Made by a program: the position numbers and the translations under genes. 16,080 nucleotides of DNA from H111-94 sp034436045 (GTDB lineage Bacteria; Chloroflexota; Ktedonobacteria; Ktedonobacterales; Ktedonobacteraceae): positions 1 through 16,080 of the forward strand of contig DAOTVZ010000235.1 of assembly GCA_034436045.1 (NCBI GenBank). The letters are read 5' to 3'. Positions 7,513 to 15,980 of this stretch are shown here, piece after piece; position 1 is the first letter of the stretch; the number at the start of each line of letters is the position of its first letter. The notes beneath the pieces were generated by a model. That model did not search any database. It saw only the letters and a list, made by a program, of their open reading frames with translations, and was not told where the DNA came from.

Positions 7513-8689
7513 TACTCACATAGAAGAAGAGTATGCAGATTCTCCATCTTATACGGATAGCATTGAACTTCCGTCGGACGTTCTTCTATTACATTTTATT
7601 GCGACTGGGGTGATCCAACTCGCAGAACGTGTTGCCAGAGGCACACCTATCGATTCACACTATCCGATTCCCTTACAAATAGGCCTCAATCGACTGAATG
7701 TCATCCGCTACCGCCATAATCTTCCCCTTGTACACAGTGTTCCAGATCTTCTTTCATGGTGTCGTCGGCCATTCAAAGAGTGGCCTCTTGATATCGCTCT
7801 AGCGCAGTTGGACCCTGATGATAGTCTTTTAGATGATCAATTTCCTACCAGTATTTGCGAGGCACTAGCTTGCGCCACAAGCGACGTAGAAGCAGATCTC
7901 AGCGAGCGCCGTTTTATGAGTGCAGTCTTTAACGCTTGCCAAACAGCAAACGCTCCAGGGGCATATGTCACTTTTCGGCGTTTGCTCATTGAGCATCCAG
8001 TGCTTACCGAGTTTGAATTAATCCAACAGCGCAATGATCATCCCGAGTTGAACCTCTTGACGGACCATCTGAAAGTTGCCTACGAAGATGCTCCGCTCGA
8101 TTATATGCTCAAGGGGAACTTTCATTGTTGCCCAATTTGTGGCAACCTCCAGCAGCCAACTGTACAGATGGACCGGCTTCTTTGCGAGGAAGAACGGTGC
8201 CGGAGACAGCAGGCAGCGAAGCCAGGCCGCGTGATACCTGCACGTGAGCATGTTCTTTGGCTCAAACGTGGATTACGGCGGTTTGTTACCCTCCCAGGAC
8301 TGACCGAGGTGCGCCTCGAACGGCAGTTGCTCGCACTCAAGCTTCAGGTAGATCTCTGGCCGGATTTTGACAGCTATGACCTGCGTGTTGAGTTTCCCGA
8401 TGGAAAAGCATGGGCAGTCGATGTCAAAGATTGGGCTAACCCCTTCCTCCTGGCTCTCAACGTCAAAAATATTCCTCTGAGTCCGCCTTTAGAAAGAGGC
8501 TATTTTGTTTTCCCCGATGATCGATCCTGGCAGGCTGACTATGTGAGAGCATTTCGCAACGCCTGTAATAGTCGGAAGAGTTCTGCAAAGGTGTGTATCG
8601 GTGGTAATATCCAGGCAAAATTCGAGAGGCATTTTCTTGCAGATGTTAAAAAACGGCTAGCAGCTTGTAAGGGAGTCGCTAATGCGTAG
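7460..8689 (+). CDS. pPIWI-RE island nuclease: zinc finger plus PD-(D/E)xK endonuclease
   Basis: This 409-residue protein matches the nuclease member of the three-gene pPIWI-RE island. Residues 1-215 form a mostly helical region of unknown function. A zinc site follows with C224-x2-C227 and C242-x4-C247. The C-terminal part is restriction-endonuclease-like: E287 (VRLERQL), D307 (SYDLRV) and a D321-V-K323 motif (WAVDVKDW) fit the E...D...D-x-K order of PD-(D/E)xK enzymes. Its expected role is cleaving DNA or hybrid targets handled by the helicase and PIWI proteins. ATG 7460 has little ribosome-site support. ATG 7496 (MVHQADTH), preceded by GGAAAGAGAG at 7478-7487, may be the true start and would give 397 residues. 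Its end overlaps the helicase gene by 8 nt, indicating translational coupling. Confidence 0.8.
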   Translation: MSMIVLEREQPTMVHQADTHIEEEYADSPSYTDSIELPSDVLLLHFIATGVIQLAERVARGTPIDSHYPIPLQIGLNRLNVIRYRHNLPLVHSVPDLLSWCRRPFKEWPLDIALAQLDPDDSLLDDQFPTSICEALACATSDVEADLSERRFMSAVFNACQTANAPGAYVTFRRLLIEHPVLTEFELIQQRNDHPELNLLTDHLKVAYEDAPLDYMLKGNFHCCPICGNLQQPTVQMDRLLCEEERCRRQQAAKPGRVIPAREHVLWLKRGLRRFVTLPGLTEVRLERQLLALKLQVDLWPDFDSYDLRVEFPDGKAWAVDVKDWANPFLLALNVKNIPLSPPLERGYFVFPDDRSWQADYVRAFRNACNSRKSSAKVCIGGNIQAKFERHFLADVKKRLAACKGVANA

Positions 8690-11600
8690 TACTTATGATC
8701 TCTGGGGGCACCTGGAAAAAGAACTCAAAAAGCGCCTCAAGGGAACTGATGTGACAGAAAGTCTGGGTGCCAGGCAGATTTGCGAAGTGGAGCTGGGACT
8801 CTATCTCCTTTCACAGTTAGCTCCAAGCGCACCTGCACGAGCACTTTGGGTCCTTTTGACGGGGTATGACTTCCCCCTTCCAGAACTCCAGGGCCTTAAC
8901 AAGAAGCAACACAATATGTGGAATATCGTGCGCCATATTTTGCTTCATTTCAAAAATGCGCGCCACTGGGAAGAAATGCTCGAACGTTACCGTAATGTAG
9001 ATGAGCGTTTGAGACTCTACGAGGTTGATAGCAGCTATGAACGATTCACGAAGCGCATTATCAGTATCGAAGCCAGGCGTGAGGAGGTCTATTGTAAGGT
9101 TGCGCAGCAACCCCTGCCCCATGTTACACGGAAGATCCGCTGGGCCGAAGCCGGCAACACCTATTTATGTGCAGACAAGCGCAAACGGCACCATGTCACG
9201 ATTCCTCCTGATATGCCAATACCTCCTTTGCCTCAGGGACATAATCTCTGCGGAAAAAAATCGCATCCCCCAATCCTCATTCCCTGGAATGATTTGCTTA
9301 CCACTGCTCAATGGATGGACGATCAACTCGCACAGGGAGGCTATCCGAAGCGGGATTGGTATAAAACCATGCTCCGTGTCCGCCTACACATTTCGGAGGA
9401 TGAGAATAGTGAATTTGTGTCGGTTGACACTCTTCAGTTGGGAGCAACTATGCATGTTGTCGGTATGGTGAGCTCAGGCAAATCAACATTGATGGACGTG
9501 CTTGCTGTGTGGGCTTCCCGCCACGGATACCATATTACGCTAGTTGTTGGCGATGTTATTGCAGTATTTGAGCGGGTACAACAATTTGTTCGTTTTGGTC
9601 TGAAAGCTGCTCCTATTCTGGGAGCATCAAATCGCAGGCACCATGCGGATCGACTCCATCGCGCCTTAACCGCTGAGCAATCCCAGCATCCTCTGCTCCA
9701 CCAACATATTGGCTTCAACTACACCAGTTCTGCTTGTTTGCTTGATGGGCTTCGCAACGCAGCCAAACCATTTGAGATGGAGGCTGTGCCTTGCATGACG
9801 CTAGTGCCTCTCTCGTCAGATGAAGATGCAGAAGAAACGCCATCAATACATGAAGGGGACGAAGTATGCGCCTGTCCCTTCTACAGTAATTGTCCATACC
9901 ACCAGGCCCAGCTTGATCTAGTAGAGGCCACTATCTGGGTTGCAACGCCAGCAAGCCTCGTCTACACCAATGTTGCTCCTCAACTTAATCCTGAGCGACT
10001 ACGTTTTCTCGAACTCGTCTATCGCAGAAGCGATATTGTTGTGATCGATGAAGTAGATCGCGTCCAAGTCCAGCTTGACCAGATCTTCAGCCCAAGCCTC
10101 ACGCTTATGAGTCGAGGGAAAGACTCATGGCTTGGGAGCATTCTTCAGAAGGTGACACAGCGGCTGAGTGAAGAAGGATTAGGCCAGTTCCGCTATGAAG
10201 AAGTGAAAGCATGGGCAAAAGAGTTGGCTGCCGCCCAAGGTGCGGTTTATAGTATTTATGATCTCCTCTTAAATGAGCCAGTCCTCTACAACTGGGTCGA
10301 GCGCGGGCATGACTACTTCAGTGGTTTAACCCTGCTCGAAAAGCTTACCATCGAATTAACGGGCATACCAAAAGACCCAAAGGTCTCTCCGTATAAGCAT
10401 AAAGACTTTGAGACTTTCTGGATTCCATTCAAAAAATTTCTTGATGACCCTCTAGGAGATCGCAGACTAGAAGAACACGATCTCGCCCAACTGGCACGGC
10501 AAGTCATCGCTGTACGGGACAAAAAGGCTCGCCAGGCCTTACTTGACTGGCTTAAGCAGCAAAAAACTATAGCTTTGTCAGAACAGGAACTTCGAGACTA
10601 CGCCTTGAGGCTTGAGTTCGCCATTATGCTCGAAGTGCTCTCGGACCGATTAGATACACTCATTCGTCAGTGGAAGCAGGTAGAAGCTATTCTTGGCCTG
10701 GAAGGAAGTAGTCCGGTCCTTTTCCACCGTCCTCCTGAAGACTATGCTGCGCTGATCCCTGATGCACCGATGGGCAATATTCTTGGATTTCAGTACCTCC
10801 GCCCTTCAGATGACCCAAACGGTCCTGGAGATCTGCGCTTCTTCCGCTGTATGGGAGTCGGACGCTGGCTGATCCTCCACCTTCACGATCTTTTTGCATC
10901 CGACGGTTTGGAAGGGCCGCATACGTTACTTCTCTCGGGAACGAGTTGGGCCGGAACTTCGCCCAGTTATCATGTACAGGTTCCTGTCACCGGCGTCCTG
11001 CTGGCTCCAAATGAGGAAGTTGAGGCTATTAACAAAAGCACGTTCGAGCTAAAGATTCTCCTGAATAATCAACAACAACCGATAGAGATTTCCGGTAAAA
11101 AAGGGCACCAGCGTCTCCACGCCTTGCAAGAAATGCTCTATGCCCTCTCGTATCAGGAGAAGATGGGAAGCACTCTGCTTCCTAGCCTCTTAGAGCAAAA
11201 GAGAGACGAACTCCCCCCCGAAAGGCAACGTATCCTGCTCCTAGTTGGTAGCTATGATGAGGCGGAGAAAGCATATCAGTTCTTGGCAGAGAAACGTCGA
11301 GATTGGGAAGATCATATGGTCTACCTAGTTTCTGATGATGATGAGTTTGAAAGTGAGTGGCGCACCCATCACCGTCGTCTACAACGCGGTATGGTAGACC
11401 GTTTTGCACGGACTGGGGCCTGGCTACTGATAGCCCCTTTGCTTGCGGTTGAGCGAGGTCACAATATTCTTAATGAGGATAAGAAAGCTGCCATTGGAGC
11501 AGTCTACTTCCTTATACGTCCCCATCCCCGTCCAGACGATATCAACTACATCATTCACGCTATCAATCGTTGGGCGGTTGAAATGCATCAGGACTTGTCC

Positions 11601-12032
11601 TGGTTCACCTCTCAGCACAACGGGAATTTGCCGAACTTAGAGGAGATAGGGAAAGCATTTCGTACTGAAGCATTTCGACAGTGGCGTTACCTTGTACGAA
11701 TGCCGCTCAGATATAGTACACTACCATATGATGCCCGTAGAGCCCTTATCTGGAGTCAGCAGGTTTCGATCTGGCAGGTGATCGGACGATTGGTGAGAGG
11801 AGGGTGTGAAGCGCAGGTATTTTTCTGCGATGCAAAATTTGCTCCACGCACGGCCCAACTTGCGGAGGAGGACGAAGGTGAAAATACTAGTCTGCTTTTT
11901 GGAATGAGAGAAGTACTTCGTCCTTATTTTGAGAGTGCTGTCCAGACCATTTCCCGGCGTGAAAAAGATCTGGTACGCATCTTGTATGAGCCGTTGTATC
12001 GCGCATTAGATCAAATGGAGGGGATCTACTAA
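8682..12032 (+). CDS. pPIWI-RE island SF2 helicase with XPD/DinG-like iron-sulfur site
   Basis: This 1116-residue protein has an N-terminal accessory region of about 250 residues without recognisable motifs. An SF2 helicase core follows. Walker A is GMVSSGKST at 261-269 (K267) and Walker B is VVIDEVDR with D456-E457-V458-D459. Between them sit C371, C396, C398 and C404; the stretch CACPFYSNCPYHQA resembles the Fe-S cluster ligands of XPD/DinG helicases. A motif III-like LSGTS is at 751-755. The second RecA domain starts near RILLLVGSYDEAE (850 onward), and motif VI is QVIGRLVRGG with R1036/R1039. It probably unwinds DNA or RNA-DNA hybrids 5'-3', as DinG relatives do. The start at 8682 has AAGGGA upstream and overlaps the nuclease gene by 8 nt. 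Its stop joins the PIWI start as TAATG. Confidence 0.85.
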   Translation: MRSTYDLWGHLEKELKKRLKGTDVTESLGARQICEVELGLYLLSQLAPSAPARALWVLLTGYDFPLPELQGLNKKQHNMWNIVRHILLHFKNARHWEEMLERYRNVDERLRLYEVDSSYERFTKRIISIEARREEVYCKVAQQPLPHVTRKIRWAEAGNTYLCADKRKRHHVTIPPDMPIPPLPQGHNLCGKKSHPPILIPWNDLLTTAQWMDDQLAQGGYPKRDWYKTMLRVRLHISEDENSEFVSVDTLQLGATMHVVGMVSSGKSTLMDVLAVWASRHGYHITLVVGDVIAVFERVQQFVRFGLKAAPILGASNRRHHADRLHRALTAEQSQHPLLHQHIGFNYTSSACLLDGLRNAAKPFEMEAVPCMTLVPLSSDEDAEETPSIHEGDEVCACPFYSNCPYHQAQLDLVEATIWVATPASLVYTNVAPQLNPERLRFLELVYRRSDIVVIDEVDRVQVQLDQIFSPSLTLMSRGKDSWLGSILQKVTQRLSEEGLGQFRYEEVKAWAKELAAAQGAVYSIYDLLLNEPVLYNWVERGHDYFSGLTLLEKLTIELTGIPKDPKVSPYKHKDFETFWIPFKKFLDDPLGDRRLEEHDLAQLARQVIAVRDKKARQALLDWLKQQKTIALSEQELRDYALRLEFAIMLEVLSDRLDTLIRQWKQVEAILGLEGSSPVLFHRPPEDYAALIPDAPMGNILGFQYLRPSDDPNGPGDLRFFRCMGVGRWLILHLHDLFASDGLEGPHTLLLSGTSWAGTSPSYHVQVPVTGVLLAPNEEVEAINKSTFELKILLNNQQQPIEISGKKGHQRLHALQEMLYALSYQEKMGSTLLPSLLEQKRDELPPERQRILLLVGSYDEAEKAYQFLAEKRRDWEDHMVYLVSDDDEFESEWRTHHRRLQRGMVDRFARTGAWLLIAPLLAVERGHNILNEDKKAAIGAVYFLIRPHPRPDDINYIIHAINRWAVEMHQDLSWFTSQHNGNLPNLEEIGKAFRTEAFRQWRYLVRMPLRYSTLPYDARRALIWSQQVSIWQVIGRLVRGGCEAQVFFCDAKFAPRTAQLAEEDEGENTSLLFGMREVLRPYFESAVQTISRREKDLVRILYEPLYRALDQMEGIY
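12017..12023 (+). promoter_or_regulatory. ribosome binding site of the pPIWI-RE gene
   Basis: GGAGGGG lies 8 nt before the ATG at 12032, inside the last codons of the helicase gene. Together with the TAATG overlap it fixes the start and indicates coupled translation at a strong site. Confidence 0.7.
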
Positions 12033-14785
12033 TGGTTTTCAACGAACTACGCCCGCTTGCCTTTAGAATCGCACCCGATGTGAAGGAACTCCCACATCAC
12101 TTCGTCACGCTTGGTATTCCCGAAGACTTGAAGCGCCTGATGCGTAAGGAGCTGGCAGCCGCACTCAATCGCGAACCGGACAAAACACGCCCCCGCGTGA
12201 GTGTGCTCAATAAAGCTGTGCGCATGCTCGTTCCCGATCTCATCTCTATCACACGCAACGCAGATGAAGCTTCTGTCCAACCCTGGCTCTATGGATACGG
12301 CCAGGAGCCCGCAAGTTCTTTAGCTATGCAGCAGATTATGCGTTCGTGGATCTACACATCATTTCCTGCCCAAATGCCGGAGGCAACGAAATATACACTT
12401 GCTAGTAAAATTACCGCCGACTCCTTAGTCTGGCGTCAACGGGTTGTCGATCTCGCCCGATGGGAGATGGCAGAGAATGGAACGGCTATGCAATCGAAGA
12501 CAGAGGGAGTAGATCGCTTTGTGTTGCTTCCCGATCTTTTGGCGGCACGCCTCTGCCAGCCAAGTATCGAACTCAATTGGGGAACTCATCAACTCCGTTT
12601 CCGCCGCTGTCCGAGTGCTCCTGGTAGATCGGGAACTGAGCTTATTTCCTGGCCTCCATTACCTTATGAGGACAGACAGAAGCGATTATGGCCCTATTCC
12701 ATTGTCTTGACGCTTACCCTCCAAACTGTCGCCTTTCAATCCTTTCCAGAATTGCACTGCGATATTGGCATTCGTAGGTGGGCAGGACCACCCATTGAGT
12801 ATCTTCCAGGAGACAAAGAAACAAGCGTGTACCTGCTTGACAGCGTTCCCTGGATTGAAGGCATTCACTACTCAAATAGCTTTCAGGTGGCACCAATGGC
12901 GCGGCAGCGAGTGCCAAAGGCAGAGCAGAAGGACGGTGCATCAATATATCGCCTTGCCTGGAATAGCGATCTTGTGAAATTGCTTGATTATTTGCGCGCA
13001 AGAGACCGTTTCCCTAATCCACAAGACTTGATTCAAACACCGAGCGCATATCTGAGGGACGATGGGAAGCCCTCTGCATCGATAGTGTATCGTAACGGTA
13101 TTGAGCCAGCGCACGAGGTCGGCCCAGGGCTTATGCCAATAGATCGTCATCATTTTGCCGAGAGGTTAAAAGAAATATTTGCCCCAGAATTTGTCTTTAT
13201 CGATGCCCCACAGCGCAAAAAATATCCTGTGGCAATCCCCGAAAATCCGTTCATGGAAAAAGAAGATGAGGAGGATCAGTCAGAGAAGTTAACTTCCGAA
13301 AAAGAAGTATCTTCCAGTTTGCTTGCTCAACGCCGTCTCGTTGCTGCCAAGGCTATTGGCAAACATCTGACGCTGGGTATATGGTATCAATCCGACATCA
13401 TTCGGCAGGTTCTGCTACAAGCGCTTCATACTCTCTTAGGATACCCCTTAGTCTCAGAAGAATCATTCACCTGGGTCACGGATGAGTTGAACCTCACAGT
13501 ACAAATACGGCCTCTTGGATCGATAGGTGACGCACTCGATATTAAAGCCAGGGAACGGAGAGCTGAACTCCTACGTGCCGCCATTCGCCAACGCACTGAA
13601 GAAATTTCAGAAGTCGTTCCCCTGGCTGATGGAAGGGCAGCGGCGTTAATAGAGCTTGATCCAGCTCAGGAATTTGGAGACGCTGATCCTAAATATGCCC
13701 TGAGAATAGGCTTCGCTCAGATGGGCTGGCTGACACAATTCATTACACCATACAAAGAAAATAAGAGGCTTCCTGAGAAGCAGCGACAAAAGGAGGAGGA
13801 AAAAGTCACGCATCGAGCAACTGCTGCGCTGCGTGATCTGTTTCGTCAATGTGGTGTTCTTGGGGCTATGCCTCAAATAGTAAACAAAGGAAAAGTCACT
13901 GATTCGTCCATTCCTAGTCCATTGCATTATCTAGGGGTTTGGCTTATCAAGCAGTATGCTCCCAGTAGCCATACCCGTATCCCTCAGATGCTTCCTATCG
14001 TTGTCCATATGGCATCAGATACCCACGAAGTGCATGTGAAAGCGCGCGGTTTCACAGACTGGCTCTCCTATCCAGACACGCTCCTCGCATTAGCGCAAGG
14101 TCAAGCTCAAGGGGTGCGTAAACCGAAAGATGCCTTACCCTTCATTATGGACACCCTTAATCGCTTCATTCCCACCTGTCCTCACATAATGCTGTTTTTC
14201 CATGCGCAGAACTTTCGCAGTGCTTGGAACTGGCTCACAAATGAACGGATCACAAAAGCATTGCCAGCACCTTTCTCAAAATACAAGCATTTGCGCATTG
14301 TTCGTGTTCGTACCGGCGAACACGAGACACCAGAATGGTACGCTCAAAGCGAGGAAGTGCCTTACGGTTTTACAAAGGGAATTTTTATGCTCGGCGAGAG
14401 CGGCCATATATTCGCCAGTATACAAGAGAAACCACCTACTACCCAAAATCTGAGCAAGGAGTTGTCGAAAGGGATGTCTCGCACCAAAACAGATAAGGAG
14501 GGCAACCAGAAAAACATTGATCCGAATCCCACTGTTGCCGCATGGAATCCCGGCCTGGTTGAAATGACCATATCCTGCGCTCAACCCAACGAAACGCTTA
14601 TGTGTGCGACGATAGCAAACGAGTTGCGTCATGCAATGGCATCGCACTACAACCATCCCACAATCTATCCTATTCCACTTCATCTTGCCTCGTTGATTGA
14701 AGAGTATGTCTTACCTCTTCAAGAAATAGAGGATAGCGATGTGTGGAATGAAGTAGAAACGTATCAGCTTGAAGAAGAGGAATAA
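12032..14785 (+). CDS. pPIWI-RE protein (PIWI/Argonaute-related, Arg-Glu family)
   Basis: This 917-residue protein is the core of the island. The first 400 or so residues form the family's own N-terminal module, with no PAZ domain seen. An acidic/charged linker (about 407-428) follows, then a MID-like region (LTLGIWYQSDIIRQVLLQAL, about 440-470). From about 535 comes the RNase H-fold PIWI domain: an AALIELDP strand with E541/D543, then DADPKYALRIGFAQMG with D552 and LTQFI. The naming signature is LRIVRVRTGEHETPEWY at 754-770, giving R758/R760 and E765. The C-terminus (NPGLVEMTI and an LRHAM helix) matches the end of the family. The family was predicted to bind a guide or target nucleic acid, possibly RNA-DNA hybrids such as R-loops of invaders, with helicase and nuclease partners. 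Whether this member cleaves is unclear: the Argonaute DEDX tetrad is not evident. Confidence 0.85.
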   Translation: MVFNELRPLAFRIAPDVKELPHHFVTLGIPEDLKRLMRKELAAALNREPDKTRPRVSVLNKAVRMLVPDLISITRNADEASVQPWLYGYGQEPASSLAMQQIMRSWIYTSFPAQMPEATKYTLASKITADSLVWRQRVVDLARWEMAENGTAMQSKTEGVDRFVLLPDLLAARLCQPSIELNWGTHQLRFRRCPSAPGRSGTELISWPPLPYEDRQKRLWPYSIVLTLTLQTVAFQSFPELHCDIGIRRWAGPPIEYLPGDKETSVYLLDSVPWIEGIHYSNSFQVAPMARQRVPKAEQKDGASIYRLAWNSDLVKLLDYLRARDRFPNPQDLIQTPSAYLRDDGKPSASIVYRNGIEPAHEVGPGLMPIDRHHFAERLKEIFAPEFVFIDAPQRKKYPVAIPENPFMEKEDEEDQSEKLTSEKEVSSSLLAQRRLVAAKAIGKHLTLGIWYQSDIIRQVLLQALHTLLGYPLVSEESFTWVTDELNLTVQIRPLGSIGDALDIKARERRAELLRAAIRQRTEEISEVVPLADGRAAALIELDPAQEFGDADPKYALRIGFAQMGWLTQFITPYKENKRLPEKQRQKEEEKVTHRATAALRDLFRQCGVLGAMPQIVNKGKVTDSSIPSPLHYLGVWLIKQYAPSSHTRIPQMLPIVVHMASDTHEVHVKARGFTDWLSYPDTLLALAQGQAQGVRKPKDALPFIMDTLNRFIPTCPHIMLFFHAQNFRSAWNWLTNERITKALPAPFSKYKHLRIVRVRTGEHETPEWYAQSEEVPYGFTKGIFMLGESGHIFASIQEKPPTTQNLSKELSKGMSRTKTDKEGNQKNIDPNPTVAAWNPGLVEMTISCAQPNETLMCATIANELRHAMASHYNHPTIYPIPLHLASLIEEYVLPLQEIEDSDVWNEVETYQLEEEE

Positions 14786-14828
14786 GAACCACTCATAACA
14801 GAACCATTCAAGAAGAATAGGAGTCAGT

Positions 14829-15134
14829 ATGATTAGATTTAGACATGTTTACGTCATTCAGAGAACAGAGGAAGAAGGCTCTCCTACCTATACTGCCATT
14901 TTTCCGGCACTTCCTAATGTTGGAGGTATCTCTGATACCCCTGACGGTGCGATTAGTGCTCTCCGAGCCGCTCTCATAGGCGTGTTGAAGGATATCGAAG
15001 ATGAAAGCGAGCTACCTGACTCATTGGAGCCAGGTGAGATTGTTGGTTTTGGGGTTCTAGAAGCAACATCGGATGACGAGCTGCCACTTGGGGAAGATGA
15101 TGAGTTACCACTTGAGGAGGTCAGCGAGGAATAA
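14829..15134 (+). CDS. HicB-like small protein with acidic tail
   Basis: This 101-residue protein resembles the HicB antitoxin core. A strand is followed by TYTAIFPALPNVGGISDTPDGAISALRAAL, matching the Y-x-A-x-(F/V)PxLPG...DTxxEA pattern. The usual C-terminal ribbon-helix-helix or helix-turn-helix DNA-binding domain is missing. In its place is a strongly acidic tail with the tandem units DDELPLG and DDELPLEE (about residues 82-97). No HicA toxin gene is near. AGGAG at 14819-14823 precedes the ATG. It lies 43 nt after the pPIWI-RE stop and 24 nt before the TIR gene, so it is likely co-transcribed. It could regulate or restrain a neighbour, or mimic DNA through its acidic tail; both are inference. 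Confidence 0.65.
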   Translation: MIRFRHVYVIQRTEEEGSPTYTAIFPALPNVGGISDTPDGAISALRAALIGVLKDIEDESELPDSLEPGEIVGFGVLEATSDDELPLGEDDELPLEEVSEE

Positions 15135-15155
15135 ATAACCCATTCAACAGTAGCA

Positions 15156-15168
15156 AAGGTGATCTATG
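15156..15168 (+). promoter_or_regulatory. ribosome-site-like sequence overlapping the GTG start of the TIR gene
   Basis: AGGTGATC here is fully complementary to the 16S rRNA 3' end but spans the GTG codon of the TIR frame. It is best placed for the ATG at 15166, which is out of frame and encodes only 18 codons, ending at 15222. TIR translation may therefore be weak or coupled to the HicB-like gene 24 nt upstream. Confidence 0.35.
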
Positions 15169-15980
15169 GGCTATGTATTGTCTCTTATGAGGAGAGAGAC
15201 CGTGATTTTGCCAAAGAGCTAATGCTTCGGCTGAAACATGTTGGTATTCCCGTTTGGGAACAGGGAAATATCACTCATGTACTAGCTGAGCGGTACGCGC
15301 AAAGCGACCAGGCAATTAGAAATGCCTCAGCACTTATTGTAGTGATGATCCCAGAGGCTAAAGCTTCTGAAGCTGTTACCTATGAGTGGATATTTGCGCT
15401 TGGAGCGGGTGTACCTGTAATTCCACTGCTTTTGCAAGAAACATCTCTTCCTTCGCGCTTGGTCATGCTCTCTCGCTTCGATTTTACAAATTCTGCTCTC
15501 TTGCCCTGGGAAGATTTTATCGAAACGTTGCAGATGACGCTCAAAGAGACTGAGTCCCACAGGGTCTTTACGCCGCATGGAACCCCATCTTATATTCGAG
15601 AGGCCATCAAGGCCCTCGATAGTGCGAATCCTGACGACCGTGAAGGGGCAATTGATAACCTGGCTCAGTCAGACCATCCTATAGCAGTCGAGGCATTGAT
15701 TGGGGCATTGTCTCACCCACTGCAAGATGTACGCATCTTTTCAGCCCTGGCAAGAGGCTACGCTGGCGATGCACGTGCGATCCCTGGACTCCTGGATGCT
15801 CTCAATCAGAAAGATGAGGATATTTCTGATAGCGCAATCATTGCCTTAGGCAACATTGGAGACGTGGCTGTTGCACCACATCTCATCAATGCACTCTATC
15901 GCCGCTGGGACCGCAGCCGCTATTTGATCGCTGATGCCTTTGAGAAGATGGGTAAAGCTCTAGAGGCAAAGAAGCCTTAG
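15159..15980 (+). CDS. TIR domain-HEAT repeat protein
   Basis: The product has 273 residues. Residues 3 to about 115 form a TIR-like (TIR_2) domain: YGLCIVSYEERDRDFAKEL, GIPVWEQGN, a run ASALIVVMIPEAKASEAVTYEW, then GVPVIPLLL and RLVMLSRFDF. E76 in AVTYEW is placed like the catalytic glutamate of NAD+-degrading TIR domains. From about 145 to 265 helical HEAT repeats follow (IAVEALIGALSHPLQDVR, ARAIPGLLDAL, DSAIIALGNIG). TIR effectors in bacterial immunity deplete NAD+ or make cyclic ADP-ribose signals; HEAT repeats usually bind partners. The start is GTG 15159, the first usable codon after the in-frame stop at 15132. The ribosome-site-like AAAGGTGATC covers the GTG itself, which is odd. The gene ends tail to tail with a minus-strand frame. 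Confidence 0.75.
   Translation: MIYGLCIVSYEERDRDFAKELMLRLKHVGIPVWEQGNITHVLAERYAQSDQAIRNASALIVVMIPEAKASEAVTYEWIFALGAGVPVIPLLLQETSLPSRLVMLSRFDFTNSALLPWEDFIETLQMTLKETESHRVFTPHGTPSYIREAIKALDSANPDDREGAIDNLAQSDHPIAVEALIGALSHPLQDVRIFSALARGYAGDARAIPGLLDALNQKDEDISDSAIIALGNIGDVAVAPHLINALYRRWDRSRYLIADAFEKMGKALEAKKP

Noticed and set aside
12032..14785. Annotation as a classical long or short prokaryotic Argonaute
   Set aside because: No PAZ domain and no clear DEDX tetrad were seen, while the R-x-R...E signature and the REase/helicase neighbours fit pPIWI-RE better. DdmD/DdmE was rejected because helicase and nuclease are separate proteins here.
14786..15158. A complete HicAB toxin-antitoxin pair
   Set aside because: No HicA-like frame exists on either side of the HicB-like gene; both flanks are under 45 nt.
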